Assembly: GCA_031274005.1 (NCBI GenBank) | Contig: JAISQU010000157.1 | Location: forward strand, 1-49,262 | DNA: 49,262 nt | Source of the DNA: Spirochaetales bacterium | GTDB lineage: Bacteria > Spirochaetota > Spirochaetia > DTKZ01 | Direction: 5' to 3' | Part shown: one piece after another, positions 16,759 to 25,119 of the stretch | Position numbering within the stretch: position 1 is the first letter of the stretch | Layout: each line of letters opens with the position of its first letter | The notes under the pieces: generated by a model | Database searches by the model: none | What the model saw: only the letters and a program-made list of their open reading frames with translations | What the model was told of the DNA's origin: nothing | Position numbers and translations under genes: made by a program

Positions 16759-18120
16759 TCAGATTTCCCTGGAAAAACCGCAGAGTTTTTCAAGAATCTG
16801 CGTTACCTTTCGCCGTTCTCCCGAAAAGAAGGCCGCAAAATCGGAATTTTCCCGACAGGGGATGTCCAGTCGGAGATTTCCCGCGGTTCCGGTACTTTGC
16901 CTGTTCCGGATGGTTTGGGCGGGATCCAGCGCTTTCAGCTTTTCAAGGTTGAGCCCTACATCCCTGTAGGCGTCCCGAAAGCTCTTTCCCCGGACTACCT
17001 GGAGGTAGGCTTCGTCAGTGGCAAATATTTCAGGCGAAAAGGCCCGGCGCAGGGCATCGCCGTTAACGGTAAGAGCGCGCACGGTAAGTTCCATAATGCG
17101 GAAGAGGGATAAGGCGGTTTTAAGCCCCCGCATGAAAGGTTCTTTTGTTTCCTGAAAATCCCTGTTGTAACCCGAAGGCAGCGCCCGAATGACGGACTTT
17201 ATCTGAAAGGCGCAGCTTCCCAGGGCAGCGGCTTTTGCGCGGGTAAGCTCCAGCCCGTCGGGGTTTTTCTTTTGCGGCATGATGCTCGACCCCGTACACA
17301 TTTGCGCCGGCAGGCAAAAGTAACCGAATTCCGGCAGCGAAAACATTATAAGGTCCGCGGCCATTTTGGACAGGGTAATGCCCATACTGTCCAGAGCGTC
17401 CAGGACGCAGGCTTCAAGCCTGCCCCGGGAATTATTGGCCGCAAGGACATTGTTGTGAACCGCTTCAAAGCCCAAAAGTTCTGCGGTCAGTTCCCTGTTC
17501 AGGGGCAGGGGCGTACCGTAACTCGCCGCCGAACCCAGGGGACAACGGTTAACCAGATGATAAACCGTTTGCAGAAGTTTAAGCCCGTCAAGCAGTTCTT
17601 CCGCCCAGGCGGCGAACCACAGCCCCACCGAGGAGGGCATGGCGATTTGCGTATGGGTACGACCCGGCATGGGAATATTTTTGTTTTTTTCGGCGGCGCA
17701 AAGAAGGGTTTCCACAAGCCGGCACACGGCGTCCGCGCTGTCAAGCAGAAAATCCCTGCAATACAGGCGCAGCGCCGTAAGCACCTGGTCGTTACGCGAA
17801 CGGCCCGTATGAATTTTTTTACCCGCGCCGCCCAGCTCTTTTGTAAGCCGGTTTTCTATGGCGGTGTGGCAGTCCTCCTCTTCGGGCCGGATAATGAAGG
17901 CGCCTTCGGCCTGCTCGTGCATAATGGCGGCCAGTACCACATGCAGGGATGCTTCTTCCTGCCGGGTAAGTATGCCTATGTCCGTCAGCATTTTTGCATG
18001 AGCCATGCTGCCCAGGCAGTCCGCGGGAACAAGAGCCCTGTCCAGAAGGTAATCCTGCCCGACGGTAAACTCCTCAAGAAAAGCGTCAACGTTATAATCT
18101 TTTTCCCACAGCTTCGCCAC
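16759..18120 (-). CDS. argH: Argininosuccinate lyase
   Basis: A 453-residue enzyme of the fumarase/aspartase superfamily that splits argininosuccinate into arginine and fumarate. The superfamily signature GSSIMPQKKNPDGLEL is intact, as are HTGRSRNDQ and GRTHTQIAMPSS. The frame is open 46 codons further upstream, but homologues begin at (M)AKLW, and here GTGGCGAAGCTGTGG at 18120 follows a GGGGGGA ribosome-binding site, so GTG at 18120 is the start. No argG or other arginine gene is nearby. Confidence 0.95.
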   Translation of the reverse strand: MAKLWEKDYNVDAFLEEFTVGQDYLLDRALVPADCLGSMAHAKMLTDIGILTRQEEASLHVVLAAIMHEQAEGAFIIRPEEEDCHTAIENRLTKELGGAGKKIHTGRSRNDQVLTALRLYCRDFLLDSADAVCRLVETLLCAAEKNKNIPMPGRTHTQIAMPSSVGLWFAAWAEELLDGLKLLQTVYHLVNRCPLGSAASYGTPLPLNRELTAELLGFEAVHNNVLAANNSRGRLEACVLDALDSMGITLSKMAADLIMFSLPEFGYFCLPAQMCTGSSIMPQKKNPDGLELTRAKAAALGSCAFQIKSVIRALPSGYNRDFQETKEPFMRGLKTALSLFRIMELTVRALTVNGDALRRAFSPEIFATDEAYLQVVRGKSFRDAYRDVGLNLEKLKALDPAQTIRNRQSTGTAGNLRLDIPCRENSDFAAFFSGERRKVTQILEKLCGFSREI

Positions 18121-18148
18121 ACATCCCCCCGAATATACCGGAAGATTT

Positions 18149-18177
18149 ACATTACACAGATATTGTCTGCGGGTCAA
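18149..18177 (-). promoter_or_regulatory. Possible argH promoter
   Basis: Minus-strand TTGACC (18172-18177), a 17-nt spacer and the weak -10 box TAATGT (18149-18154). A small CCCGCC/GGCGGG hairpin lies just upstream. No arginine-repressor box was recognised. Confidence 0.35.
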
Positions 18178-18275
18178 GTTTAAGCATTCCCGCCGCAGGC
18201 GGGTGGAAATTACGGTGAAAGCCGCCAGGACTCTATCGGTTAAATTTGGGTTGCGCAAGGGGTTTGGAGGGGCGG

Positions 18276-19637
18276 TTAATCCTTTTTTTCCTCAATCCCA
18301 TATTCTTTTATTTTATAGATTATGGTCCGCCGGCTTATGCCCAAAGCCCCGGCAGCCCTGGTTCTGTTACCGTGGTGTTCCCTCAGGGCTTTCTCGATAA
18401 GGTCCCGTTCCGCGTTGCGTAAAAGGAGTCCGGACTCCGGCTGCGCCTCCCAGGCGGTATCCGGAATTGCCGTGGATTTTGGCGGCGGTCCGCCTTCAAT
18501 ACAATCTTCGCGGATAAGGCCGTCTTTTGACGAATAGATGACAGCCCGTTCCAGAATGTTTTCCAGTTCGCGGACATTTCCGGGAAAATCATAACGTTTC
18601 AGCTTTGCCAAAGCTCCGTTTGTAATCTCCCGCGGGCCGCAGTTCAGGCGGCCGCACAGCCGCGGCAAAAGGGTCTGCGCGAGGAGCGGGATATCCACCT
18701 TTCTGTCACGCAGGGGAGGAATGGCCAGGCGTATAACATTGAGCCGGTAAAAAAGATCCTCGCGGAAAAGCCCCTTGGCTACGCGGGCCTCAAGATCGCG
18801 GTTGGTCGCGGACAAAATGCGGGCGCCCAGGGGGATGTCGCGTATTCCGCCCAGGCGGCGAATCATTCTGTCCTGTAGAACGCGCAGAAGTTTTACCTGC
18901 AAAACCTGCGGCATTTCGCCGATTTCATCAAGAAAAAGCGTTCCTGACCCCGCAAGTTCAAAGAGGCCGATGCGCCGGGAGTCCGCGGAGGTAAAGGCGC
19001 CCTTCTCGTGGCCGAACAGTTCGCTTTCCAGCAGATTTTCCGGTATCGCCCCGACATTAACCGCCACAAACGGTTCGCTCCGGCGGGGGGATGTGTCATG
19101 AATTTCGCGGGCCACAACTTCCTTGCCGCAGCCGCTTTCTCCTGTAATGAGCACCGTGGAATCCGTCGCCGCGACTTTTTGGATTTTCTCCCGCAGCTCG
19201 CGTATCAGGGCATGCTCCCCCACAAGGCGCGGCTTTTCCGGCTGCTTGCGGGCTTCGGCCTCCGTTACATTGCGGCTGTTTGTTTCGCCGATTATTTTGC
19301 GTATCTTGTTGATAAGGGCCTTCGAGTCAAAGGGTTTCTCCACAAAATCCTTTGCCCCCGCCTGCATCGCTTTTACCGCGTCCTGGATCTCGCCGTGAGC
19401 GGAAATCATAATAACAGGAAGAAGAAACCCCTCGGCCCGTATCCACTCCACAAGATCCTGGCCGGACATGCCGGGCAGCCTCAAATCCACCAGGGCAAGG
19501 TCAAAACGCTGGCTGGCGACAAGCTCCCGCGCCTTTTCGCCGGACTCGGCGGTCTGGGCCTTCATGCCTTCAAGTTCCAGAAGCCGCCCCAGTGAGTCAC
19601 GGATATTTTTTTCATCATCAACAACAAGGATTTTCAT
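18276..19637 (-). CDS. NtrC-family sigma-54 activator with GAFTSA loop
   Basis: A 453-residue response regulator: receiver domain 1-120 (D7, D8, phospho-acceptor D51, K101), AAA+ domain about 138-370 (Walker A GESGCGKE 166-173) and a C-terminal Fis-like helix-turn-helix ending RTRAAGALGISRRTIIYKIKEYGI. The loop that contacts sigma-54 reads GAFTSA (213-218) instead of the usual GAFTGA. It overlaps the kinase gene by 4 nt, so the two form a pair. The kinase-regulator pair follows an ABC efflux cassette in the same operon, which has a strong sigma-54 promoter; autoregulation is the simplest model. Confidence 0.93.
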   Translation of the reverse strand: MKILVVDDEKNIRDSLGRLLELEGMKAQTAESGEKARELVASQRFDLALVDLRLPGMSGQDLVEWIRAEGFLLPVIMISAHGEIQDAVKAMQAGAKDFVEKPFDSKALINKIRKIIGETNSRNVTEAEARKQPEKPRLVGEHALIRELREKIQKVAATDSTVLITGESGCGKEVVAREIHDTSPRRSEPFVAVNVGAIPENLLESELFGHEKGAFTSADSRRIGLFELAGSGTLFLDEIGEMPQVLQVKLLRVLQDRMIRRLGGIRDIPLGARILSATNRDLEARVAKGLFREDLFYRLNVIRLAIPPLRDRKVDIPLLAQTLLPRLCGRLNCGPREITNGALAKLKRYDFPGNVRELENILERAVIYSSKDGLIREDCIEGGPPPKSTAIPDTAWEAQPESGLLLRNAERDLIEKALREHHGNRTRAAGALGISRRTIIYKIKEYGIEEKKD

Positions 19638-20995
19638 TTTCTGGCCTCCTCCGCAAGGGGAATTTCGAGCGCGGCCTTGACGCCGCCGCCTTCGCGGTTT
19701 TCAATCTGTAAAGAGCCGGCGGCGGCTTCCGCGAAGCGCCACGCGATACAAAGCCCCACGCCGGAGCCCTTGCTTTTTGTCGTAAAGAAAGGATCAAAAA
19801 GTCTGCCCATCTCCGCATCGGGAAGACCCTCCCCCTTGTCCAGAACTTCCAGTACGGCGCGGCCGCCTTCGCGAAAAACCTTCATCCGCACCTCCCCGGG
19901 CGCGCTGCCGCTTTCCAAAGCGTTGCGCAGAAGGTTCTCCACAATCGACTGAAGCCTGTCGGGGTCTATAATTATCCACACGCCCTCTTCGGCGAAAAAA
20001 GCCGGAATGTCGGGATGAACAGGCGTCTGCGTCTGCCAGCCCGCGCGTCTGACTATGTTCCGCGCGAAATCCCCCAGGTCGACAGGTACGGGCATCCCCC
20101 TGGGTTCCCGCAGAAAATCCCCTATCCTGTCGGTAAGCCGCCGCAGCCGCGCTACTTCCTGGGTAATGGCGTCCAGCTCGGCGCCGACTTTTTCCGGGCA
20201 CACCCGGCCAATGATGTCGGCCTGGAGTTGAATCGCGCTCAGGGGGTTTTTGATCTCGTGGGCCAGAGTCCTTGCCGCCGAACCCAGGGCCACAAGCTCC
20301 TTCTGTTCCTGCAGCTTCCGGCTGTAAGCCCTGGTCTTTGCCAAAAGACTTCCAAGACGCCACAAAGCTATAGCAAGAAAAATTTCCCAACCCGCAAAAA
20401 CCAGACAGGCGATGCGCCTTCGCAGCCAGTAGTCACTCTGCCGTACGGAAAAAATCACAACGGCAGCCCTGTCCCCCTCATCTTTTCTGTGCATGTGCTG
20501 TGACGGAAGAAGCGTAACAATGTGCAGATTCCCGCTGGACTCATCAATAACATAATTCCGCAGAGGGCCGTCCGGACTTTCCTCTTCGGGGGGCGGATAC
20601 CTGTCGGGAATATCGCCGTACCGGAAAATATTCTCACCCTCCGCGGAATATACGCCTATGCCCGCTATCTTTTCTTTCAGCAGCGGATACTCATCAAGAA
20701 CCCCGGTAAGGCCGGAGAACTCCCTCTCGGCGCGAAAACGGCGCGGTTCCCTGCTCTGTTCCTGAAACCTTTCCTGCCGCATCGCGGTAAAGAGATTGTT
20801 CATTGTCTGTTCCGCCTTGTTGCGGGCAAGAAGCAGATTCGTATATAACTGGCCGCGCAGAAAGCTGTAGCCCAAAACGGTAAACAGAAGAAAAATTCCC
20901 GCTGTTCCCACAAAAAAAAGCAGTCTGCCGCCGCCGGTTGTATGTCTTCCGGGCATTTCCCCGTTAGAAACCGCAGAAGAAACTTTGCGCCTCAT
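19634..20995 (-). CDS. Membrane sensor histidine kinase
   Basis: A 453-residue kinase with a transmembrane segment at about 25-47, an extracytoplasmic sensor region (about 50-180), a second membrane segment (about 190-215), a dimerisation domain with the phospho-acceptor in AHEIKNPLSAIQLQ near residue 253, and a HATPase domain (NLLRNALESG, DKGEGLPD, FFTTKSKGSGVGL). The sensed signal is unknown. It starts 30 nt after the ABC permease and overlaps the regulator by 4 nt, so it probably senses a compound or envelope stress relevant to the efflux system. Confidence 0.93.
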   Translation of the reverse strand: MRRKVSSAVSNGEMPGRHTTGGGRLLFFVGTAGIFLLFTVLGYSFLRGQLYTNLLLARNKAEQTMNNLFTAMRQERFQEQSREPRRFRAEREFSGLTGVLDEYPLLKEKIAGIGVYSAEGENIFRYGDIPDRYPPPEEESPDGPLRNYVIDESSGNLHIVTLLPSQHMHRKDEGDRAAVVIFSVRQSDYWLRRRIACLVFAGWEIFLAIALWRLGSLLAKTRAYSRKLQEQKELVALGSAARTLAHEIKNPLSAIQLQADIIGRVCPEKVGAELDAITQEVARLRRLTDRIGDFLREPRGMPVPVDLGDFARNIVRRAGWQTQTPVHPDIPAFFAEEGVWIIIDPDRLQSIVENLLRNALESGSAPGEVRMKVFREGGRAVLEVLDKGEGLPDAEMGRLFDPFFTTKSKGSGVGLCIAWRFAEAAAGSLQIENREGGGVKAALEIPLAEEARK

Positions 20996-21025
20996 TAAAA
21001 GCCGTCCCCTTTCATGCGTCCGCCT

Positions 21026-22219
21026 TTAATCAGCCCGCAGCGCGTCAATAGGATTCATCGCCGACGCCTTGTGCGCGGGATAGTAGCCAAAGAAGATTCC
21101 CACAGCCGCCGCGAATCCCGCGGACAGCAAAATAAAAAACGGACTGATGATTGCCCGCAGCCCGAAAGCCGACTCCAGAAGATGCGAGAGCCCCACGGCA
21201 AGCAGTATGCCGATAAGCCCGCCGGAAAGACTCAAAACCACGGACTCCGTCAAAAACTGCCGCAGAATATCCCGCCGCCGCGCGCCCACGGACAAACGTA
21301 TGCCGATTTCCCGCGTACGTTCGGTAACGGACACCAGCATAATATTCATAATGCCTATCCCCCCGACCAGAAGGGACACTCCGGCGATAGCGCCCAAAAG
21401 CATGGTCAGCGTCTTTGCTACGGACGAGGCCATCTCAATAATCTGGGCCTGGTTCATCACGCTAAAGTCGTTCTCGGCCTCCGGGGACAGCCTGTGCGCT
21501 TCGCGCAGAATATCCTCAACCTCGGCCTGCGCGTCGTCCATGCGATCCTCGGAGGCGGCGCTGATTTCTATGCTTTGCAGGTATCTGCTCCGCCTCAGCC
21601 TGCTTATGGCTGTCGAAAGGGGAACCATCACAATATCGTCCTGATCGCTTCCCATGGCGTTGGAACCTTTAGACTCCAAAACGCCCACGATTTCAAAGGG
21701 AGTGTTCGCTATGCGGAATCTTTTTCCCACAGGATCATCATCGGGAAAAAGCTGTTTCGCGACGGTCATGCCGATGACGGCTTTCTTTGCGCGGAGGTTC
21801 ACATCGCGCTCGGTAAAAAAATCCCCCGCGCCGGTAGTCCATTCCTTGATGCGCAGGTAATCCGGCTCCACCCCGTACACCGTTGTCGGCCAGTTGCCTA
21901 TGCCGCCCACAACAGCCTGCGCGCTGCGCACAACGCCGGAGGCCGCGCCGACATGCACACCCTCTTTGCGGATTTTTTCCACATCTTCAATGACAAGGCG
22001 GTTGGCCGCGTTCTGCCCGCGCGGAGGCATTATCATAATAAGGTTTGTTCCCATGGACGAAATATTGTCCCTGATGGAAGCCTGCGAACCCTCGCCGACC
22101 GCCACCATGACAATAACCGAACAAACGCCTATGATGATGCCCAGAGTCGTCAGAAGACTCCGCATCCTGTTGCGTAAAATACTCCTCAGGGACAGCCGTA
22201 CAAGCGTGGATGCGTTCAT
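21026..22219 (-). CDS. MacB-type ABC transporter permease
   Basis: A 397-residue MacB/FtsX-family permease: one N-terminal membrane segment (about 20-40), a large periplasmic domain (about 50-270), then three membrane segments (starting near MLLGAIAGVSLLVGGIGI, VVLSLSGGLIGILL, FFILLSAGFAAAVGIFF) and the family ending AHKASAMNPIDALR. These mechanotransmission transporters do not pump through the membrane but drive periplasmic substrates outward. It overlaps the ATPase gene by 4 nt and completes an adaptor-ATPase-permease set. No TolC-like outer-membrane gene is in the window. Confidence 0.93.
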   Translation of the reverse strand: MNASTLVRLSLRSILRNRMRSLLTTLGIIIGVCSVIVMVAVGEGSQASIRDNISSMGTNLIMIMPPRGQNAANRLVIEDVEKIRKEGVHVGAASGVVRSAQAVVGGIGNWPTTVYGVEPDYLRIKEWTTGAGDFFTERDVNLRAKKAVIGMTVAKQLFPDDDPVGKRFRIANTPFEIVGVLESKGSNAMGSDQDDIVMVPLSTAISRLRRSRYLQSIEISAASEDRMDDAQAEVEDILREAHRLSPEAENDFSVMNQAQIIEMASSVAKTLTMLLGAIAGVSLLVGGIGIMNIMLVSVTERTREIGIRLSVGARRRDILRQFLTESVVLSLSGGLIGILLAVGLSHLLESAFGLRAIISPFFILLSAGFAAAVGIFFGYYPAHKASAMNPIDALRAD

Positions 22220-22923
22220 ACCTCCTCCCGCGGCGCGGCCGGCCTCAGCTCTTCGCGGATAACGCGCCCGTCCCGCAGAACAATCTTCCGCCTGGCCCAG
22301 AGCGCTATATCCTCCTCGTGCGTCACCATTACAATAGTAATGCCCGCGTTGTTCAGTTCCTTAAAAAGGCTCATAATTCCGTTTGACATCTGCGTATCCA
22401 GATTGCCCGTGGGCTCATCGGCGATTATAATGGCGGGATCGGTAACAAGCGCCCTGGCAATGGCGACCCTCTGCTGCTGCCCCCCCGAAAGCTGATTTGG
22501 TATATGATGCAGTCTCTCGCCCAGCCCCACGCGCTCCAGGGCCTCTTTGGCTTTTTTCATTGCGTCTTTTCCCCCGCCGGCCCTGTCATACAAAAGAGGA
22601 AGTTCCACATTTTCCAGGGCCGTCGTTTTTTGCAGAAGATTAAACCCCTGAAAGACAAATCCTATCTTTTTGTTGCGTATGTCGGCAAGACCATCGTCGG
22701 TCGCGCCGGAGGTATCCATACCGTCAAGGACGTACGTTCCCGCCGTAGGCACATCAAGACAGCCTATGATATTCATTAAAGTTGACTTGCCCGAACCCGA
22801 GGCGCCCATAATGGCGACAAACTCCGTCCGGTCTATCGTAACATCCACCCCATCCAGAGCCTTGACCGTAACCTCCCCAAAGGAGTAATAACGCTTTATC
22901 CCTGTTAACTCAATAACCGCCAT
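22216..22923 (-). CDS. MacB/LolD-type ABC transporter ATP-binding protein
   Basis: A 235-residue ABC ATPase with Walker A GASGSGKST near residue 37, Q-loop FQGFNLL, signature LSGGQQQRVAIARAL, Walker B IIIADEPTGNLD and the switch histidine in VTHEEDIA. The sequence is of the LolD/MacB/FtsE group that pairs with MacB-type permeases. It is cytoplasmic, bound to the permease encoded immediately downstream with a 4-nt overlap; the adaptor gene lies 24 nt upstream. Confidence 0.95.
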   Translation of the reverse strand: MAVIELTGIKRYYSFGEVTVKALDGVDVTIDRTEFVAIMGASGSGKSTLMNIIGCLDVPTAGTYVLDGMDTSGATDDGLADIRNKKIGFVFQGFNLLQKTTALENVELPLLYDRAGGGKDAMKKAKEALERVGLGERLHHIPNQLSGGQQQRVAIARALVTDPAIIIADEPTGNLDTQMSNGIMSLFKELNNAGITIVMVTHEEDIALWARRKIVLRDGRVIREELRPAAPREEV

Positions 22924-22947
22924 GCTAAAATCCCCGCGCCCCGCAGC

Positions 22948-24246
22948 CTATTTCTGCCGCACAATAACGGACAGCCCCTCAAGAGCGTCCGCGTCTACAA
23001 TCTCGGTATTCGACCCGTCGACAACGCCCGTCCTGACCATGTGCAGGGAAACCGAACCATCCGCCCCCAAAAACCACAGGGGCCGCCGCGCTGCGCCGGA
23101 AGACGCGCCGCCCGCCATACCCGCGTTCTGCTGCCGCCCGCCCCCGCCCGGAAAGCGCGGCATACCCAGAATCCCGCCGCCCACAGGCAAAGCCTGCGCC
23201 GAAGCGGCGGCGGCCTTCGCGTTTTCATCAAACTGCCGCAGCGCCGCCTGCCTCTCCTCAGCCGGCCTGTCCGCGAGACGCTCCTCCAGCATCCTTCTGC
23301 GCGCGGCCGAAGCCACATCCTCCGGCGGACTAAACCGAAAAGCCGAGGAGGGCGCCACAAGCGCGTCTTTTTTTTCCATCACAATAAATTCCATATTCGC
23401 CGTCATCCCCGGCAGAAGAACCCCGCCGGGATTCTGCGTTGTCACGACAACCGTATAATTGACAACATTATCCGTCGCCACCGGCACCTTGCGGATCTGA
23501 CTCACCGCGCCCGTAAACTTCCTGTCCGGATACGCCTCCACGGTAAAGCGCACATCCATCCCCGTACGAATGCTCGAAATATCAAGCTCATCCACCTCGC
23601 CCTTGATCTCCATCGTATCCAGATTTTCCGCGAGAATAAAAAGCTGCGTTACGCTGCCGGAGTTTGCCACAACCGTCTCGCCCTTCTCGACCTTGCGGTC
23701 AAGCACAATGCCGTCAATAGGCGAAAGAATAATCGCGTACTCATCGATATTCAGCCGCGCCTTCTCGTACTGCGTCTCCGCCTGAATCAGCGCCGCCCTC
23801 TGCACCTCCATATCCGTCTTGCTCGTATGCAAATCGAACTCTGAAATCAGCTTACGCTCAAAAAGCTGCCTGTTATTATCCCAGGACAGCTTCGCGTGTT
23901 CATACTGCGCCCGCGCCCGCGTCAGCGCCGCCTCCGTCTCGCGCAAAGTAATTTTCAGCATCTCCGTATTCAGCTCAACAAGCGGCTGCCCCTTTTTCAC
24001 CGTATCATTAAAATCCACCAGCACCTTCTCCACAGTCCCCGTCAACTGCGTCAGCACATTCACCGTTCCCACCGCCTGCAGCTTGCCTGAACTGGACACC
24101 AGTTCCTCAATGGTACTGCGCCCAATCACCGCCGTCTCGTACTCCGCCGCGGCCTTTGCCTTTGCTCCCGAAAAAAACAGAAGCCCCCCCGCAATGGCGA
24201 GAAAGCCGCCGGCGAAAACAAAGCTCTTTTTGCGTTTACTGTTCAT
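22948..24246 (-). CDS. MacA-like periplasmic efflux adaptor
   Basis: A 432-residue membrane-fusion protein. An N-terminal membrane anchor (about 8-32) is followed by lipoyl-half, long alpha-helical hairpin (about 90-170), lipoyl-half and beta-barrel regions (VEKVLVDFNDTVKKGQPL, SPIDGIVLDRKVEKGETV). Such adaptors link a MacB-type transporter to an outer-membrane channel. A Gly/Ala/Arg-rich segment near residues 320-390 interrupts the C-terminal membrane-proximal domain, which is unusual. ATG 24246 is chosen over GTG 24252 because GAGGTGG lies at the right distance. It is the first gene of a five-gene operon. Confidence 0.9.
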   Translation of the reverse strand: MNSKRKKSFVFAGGFLAIAGGLLFFSGAKAKAAAEYETAVIGRSTIEELVSSSGKLQAVGTVNVLTQLTGTVEKVLVDFNDTVKKGQPLVELNTEMLKITLRETEAALTRARAQYEHAKLSWDNNRQLFERKLISEFDLHTSKTDMEVQRAALIQAETQYEKARLNIDEYAIILSPIDGIVLDRKVEKGETVVANSGSVTQLFILAENLDTMEIKGEVDELDISSIRTGMDVRFTVEAYPDRKFTGAVSQIRKVPVATDNVVNYTVVVTTQNPGGVLLPGMTANMEFIVMEKKDALVAPSSAFRFSPPEDVASAARRRMLEERLADRPAEERQAALRQFDENAKAAAASAQALPVGGGILGMPRFPGGGGRQQNAGMAGGASSGAARRPLWFLGADGSVSLHMVRTGVVDGSNTEIVDADALEGLSVIVRQK

Positions 24247-24257
24247 GACCACCTCAT

Positions 24258-24366
24258 TTATTCGCAGGCGTATGGCGGCTCCGCCGCCACCGGGCTTTGC
24301 GGGGGTTCCGCCCCGGCCTTGCGGCCGGGGCCCCTTTCGGGCCCCTTCAATCCCTTACGCCCCACG
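24258..24366 (-). repeat. Dispersed palindromic element, copy 4
   Basis: On the minus strand this reads a CCGTGGGGCG block, GGGATTGAAGGGGCC (24340-24354), a GC hairpin, GGAACCCCCGCAAAGCCCGG, then the hairpin TGGCGGCggaGCCGCCA. It has the architecture of the copies at 27335, 47101 and 49188. It lies in the 5' leader between the sigma-54 promoter and the adaptor gene. Confidence 0.65.
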
Positions 24367-24435
24367 GGTAAGCAGCGGTCTGCTGTTGCGACCAGCCCCT
24401 TACGCGTCCCGCCCGGAACGCACCCCATAAAGTAG

Positions 24436-24451
24436 AGCAAATTCCGTGCCA
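24436..24451 (-). promoter_or_regulatory. Sigma-54 (-24/-12) promoter of the efflux/two-component operon
   Basis: Minus-strand TGGCACGGAATTTGCT is a full match to the sigma-54 consensus TGGCACG-N4-TTGCW, with the invariant GG and GC correctly spaced. It would start transcription near 24426, about 180 nt before the adaptor ATG. Sigma-54 (rpoN) and two NtrC-type activators are encoded in this window. Confidence 0.8.
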
Positions 24452-24501
24452 TAATAATAGGCCATTTTAGAGTTAAAAAGAAGGGGCGCGCGCGGGAATT
24501 C

Positions 24502-24541
24502 GCGCAAACCCTGCGCGGGACATGCAAAGCCTGCGCGCCGG
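24502..24541 (-). promoter_or_regulatory. Candidate upstream activator sites
   Basis: Two similar sites in direct repeat, with cores CAAACCCTGCGCG (from 24505) and CAAAGCCTGCGCG (from 24525), lie 20 bp apart, 50-90 bp upstream of the sigma-54 promoter. The first contains the inverted repeat GCGCA-N5-TGCGC (24502-24516). This position fits an NtrC-type enhancer. Confidence 0.35.
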
Positions 24542-24670
24542 ACGCAATTAAGAAAAAGAGTTCTAACCTCCGGACTCACGTCCTCCGGACCGCATGATAC
24601 GCCGGACAATACCCATTGCCGAAACCCCCGGATCGCCGCCGTATGCCTCAAGGCGCGGCGTACGTACGTA
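24542..24670. other. Intergenic region, nothing recognised
   Basis: The gap between adaptor and hepT genes is about 460 nt. Apart from the repeat, sigma-54 promoter and candidate activator sites listed separately, this part shows no gene. Confidence 0.4.
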
Positions 24671-24699
24671 TTTACGAATAATAAGAAATCTCTTACAAT
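24671..24699 (+). promoter_or_regulatory. Promoter of hepT-mntA, leaderless
   Basis: TTTACG (24671-24676), a 17-nt spacer and TACAAT (24694-24699) place the -10 box exactly 6 nt before the ATG at 24706. No Shine-Dalgarno is present. The palindrome TACGTACGTA overlaps the start of the region (24661-24670) and could be an operator. Confidence 0.6.
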
Positions 24700-24705
24700 A
24701 AAAGT

Positions 24706-25119
24706 ATGGAGACGGATATCCGCTGGAAGCAGCGGTTCCAGAATTACCGCAAGGCTTTTTCTTGTTTGACAGGGGCTGTGCGCACAGCGAAAGAACATCC
24801 TCTCAGCGATATGGAACAATTGGGTCTGGTCAAAGCCTTTGAGTTTACTTTTGAGTTGTCCTGGAATGTGATGAAAGACTATCTAACAATGCAGGGTATT
24901 ACCGGAATAATCGGTTCAAGGGACGCCGTGAGGCAGGCTTTTAAGGCGGAATTAATTACGGACGGCCAGACATGGATGGAAATGATAGATTCCCGCAACT
25001 TAGCTTCCCATACATATAATGGTGATACAGCCGCCATGTTGACTGAAAAAATCCTACAAAACTATTATCGGGAATTCTCCGCTTTCGCGGAAAAAATGAT
25101 GGCCCTGGCGGAGTCATAA
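24706..25119 (+). CDS. hepT: HepT-type HEPN toxin
   Basis: A 137-residue protein of the nucleotidyltransferase-substrate-binding (HI0074) family. It contains the complete HEPN ribonuclease motif RX4HXY: R97, H102, Y104 in SRNLASHTYN. In the characterised HepT-MntA system the tyrosine at this place is AMPylated by MntA, which silences the toxin RNase. The stop codon abuts the mntA ATG with no gap. It is transcribed from a leaderless-type promoter. The family name and motif are solid; toxicity here is inference. Confidence 0.88.
   Translation: METDIRWKQRFQNYRKAFSCLTGAVRTAKEHPLSDMEQLGLVKAFEFTFELSWNVMKDYLTMQGITGIIGSRDAVRQAFKAELITDGQTWMEMIDSRNLASHTYNGDTAAMLTEKILQNYYREFSAFAEKMMALAES

Noticed and set aside
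18121..18258. A longer argH with 46 extra N-terminal residues.
   Set aside because: Homologues start at AKLW; GTG 18120 has a GGGGGGA site, and the extra part covers the promoter region.
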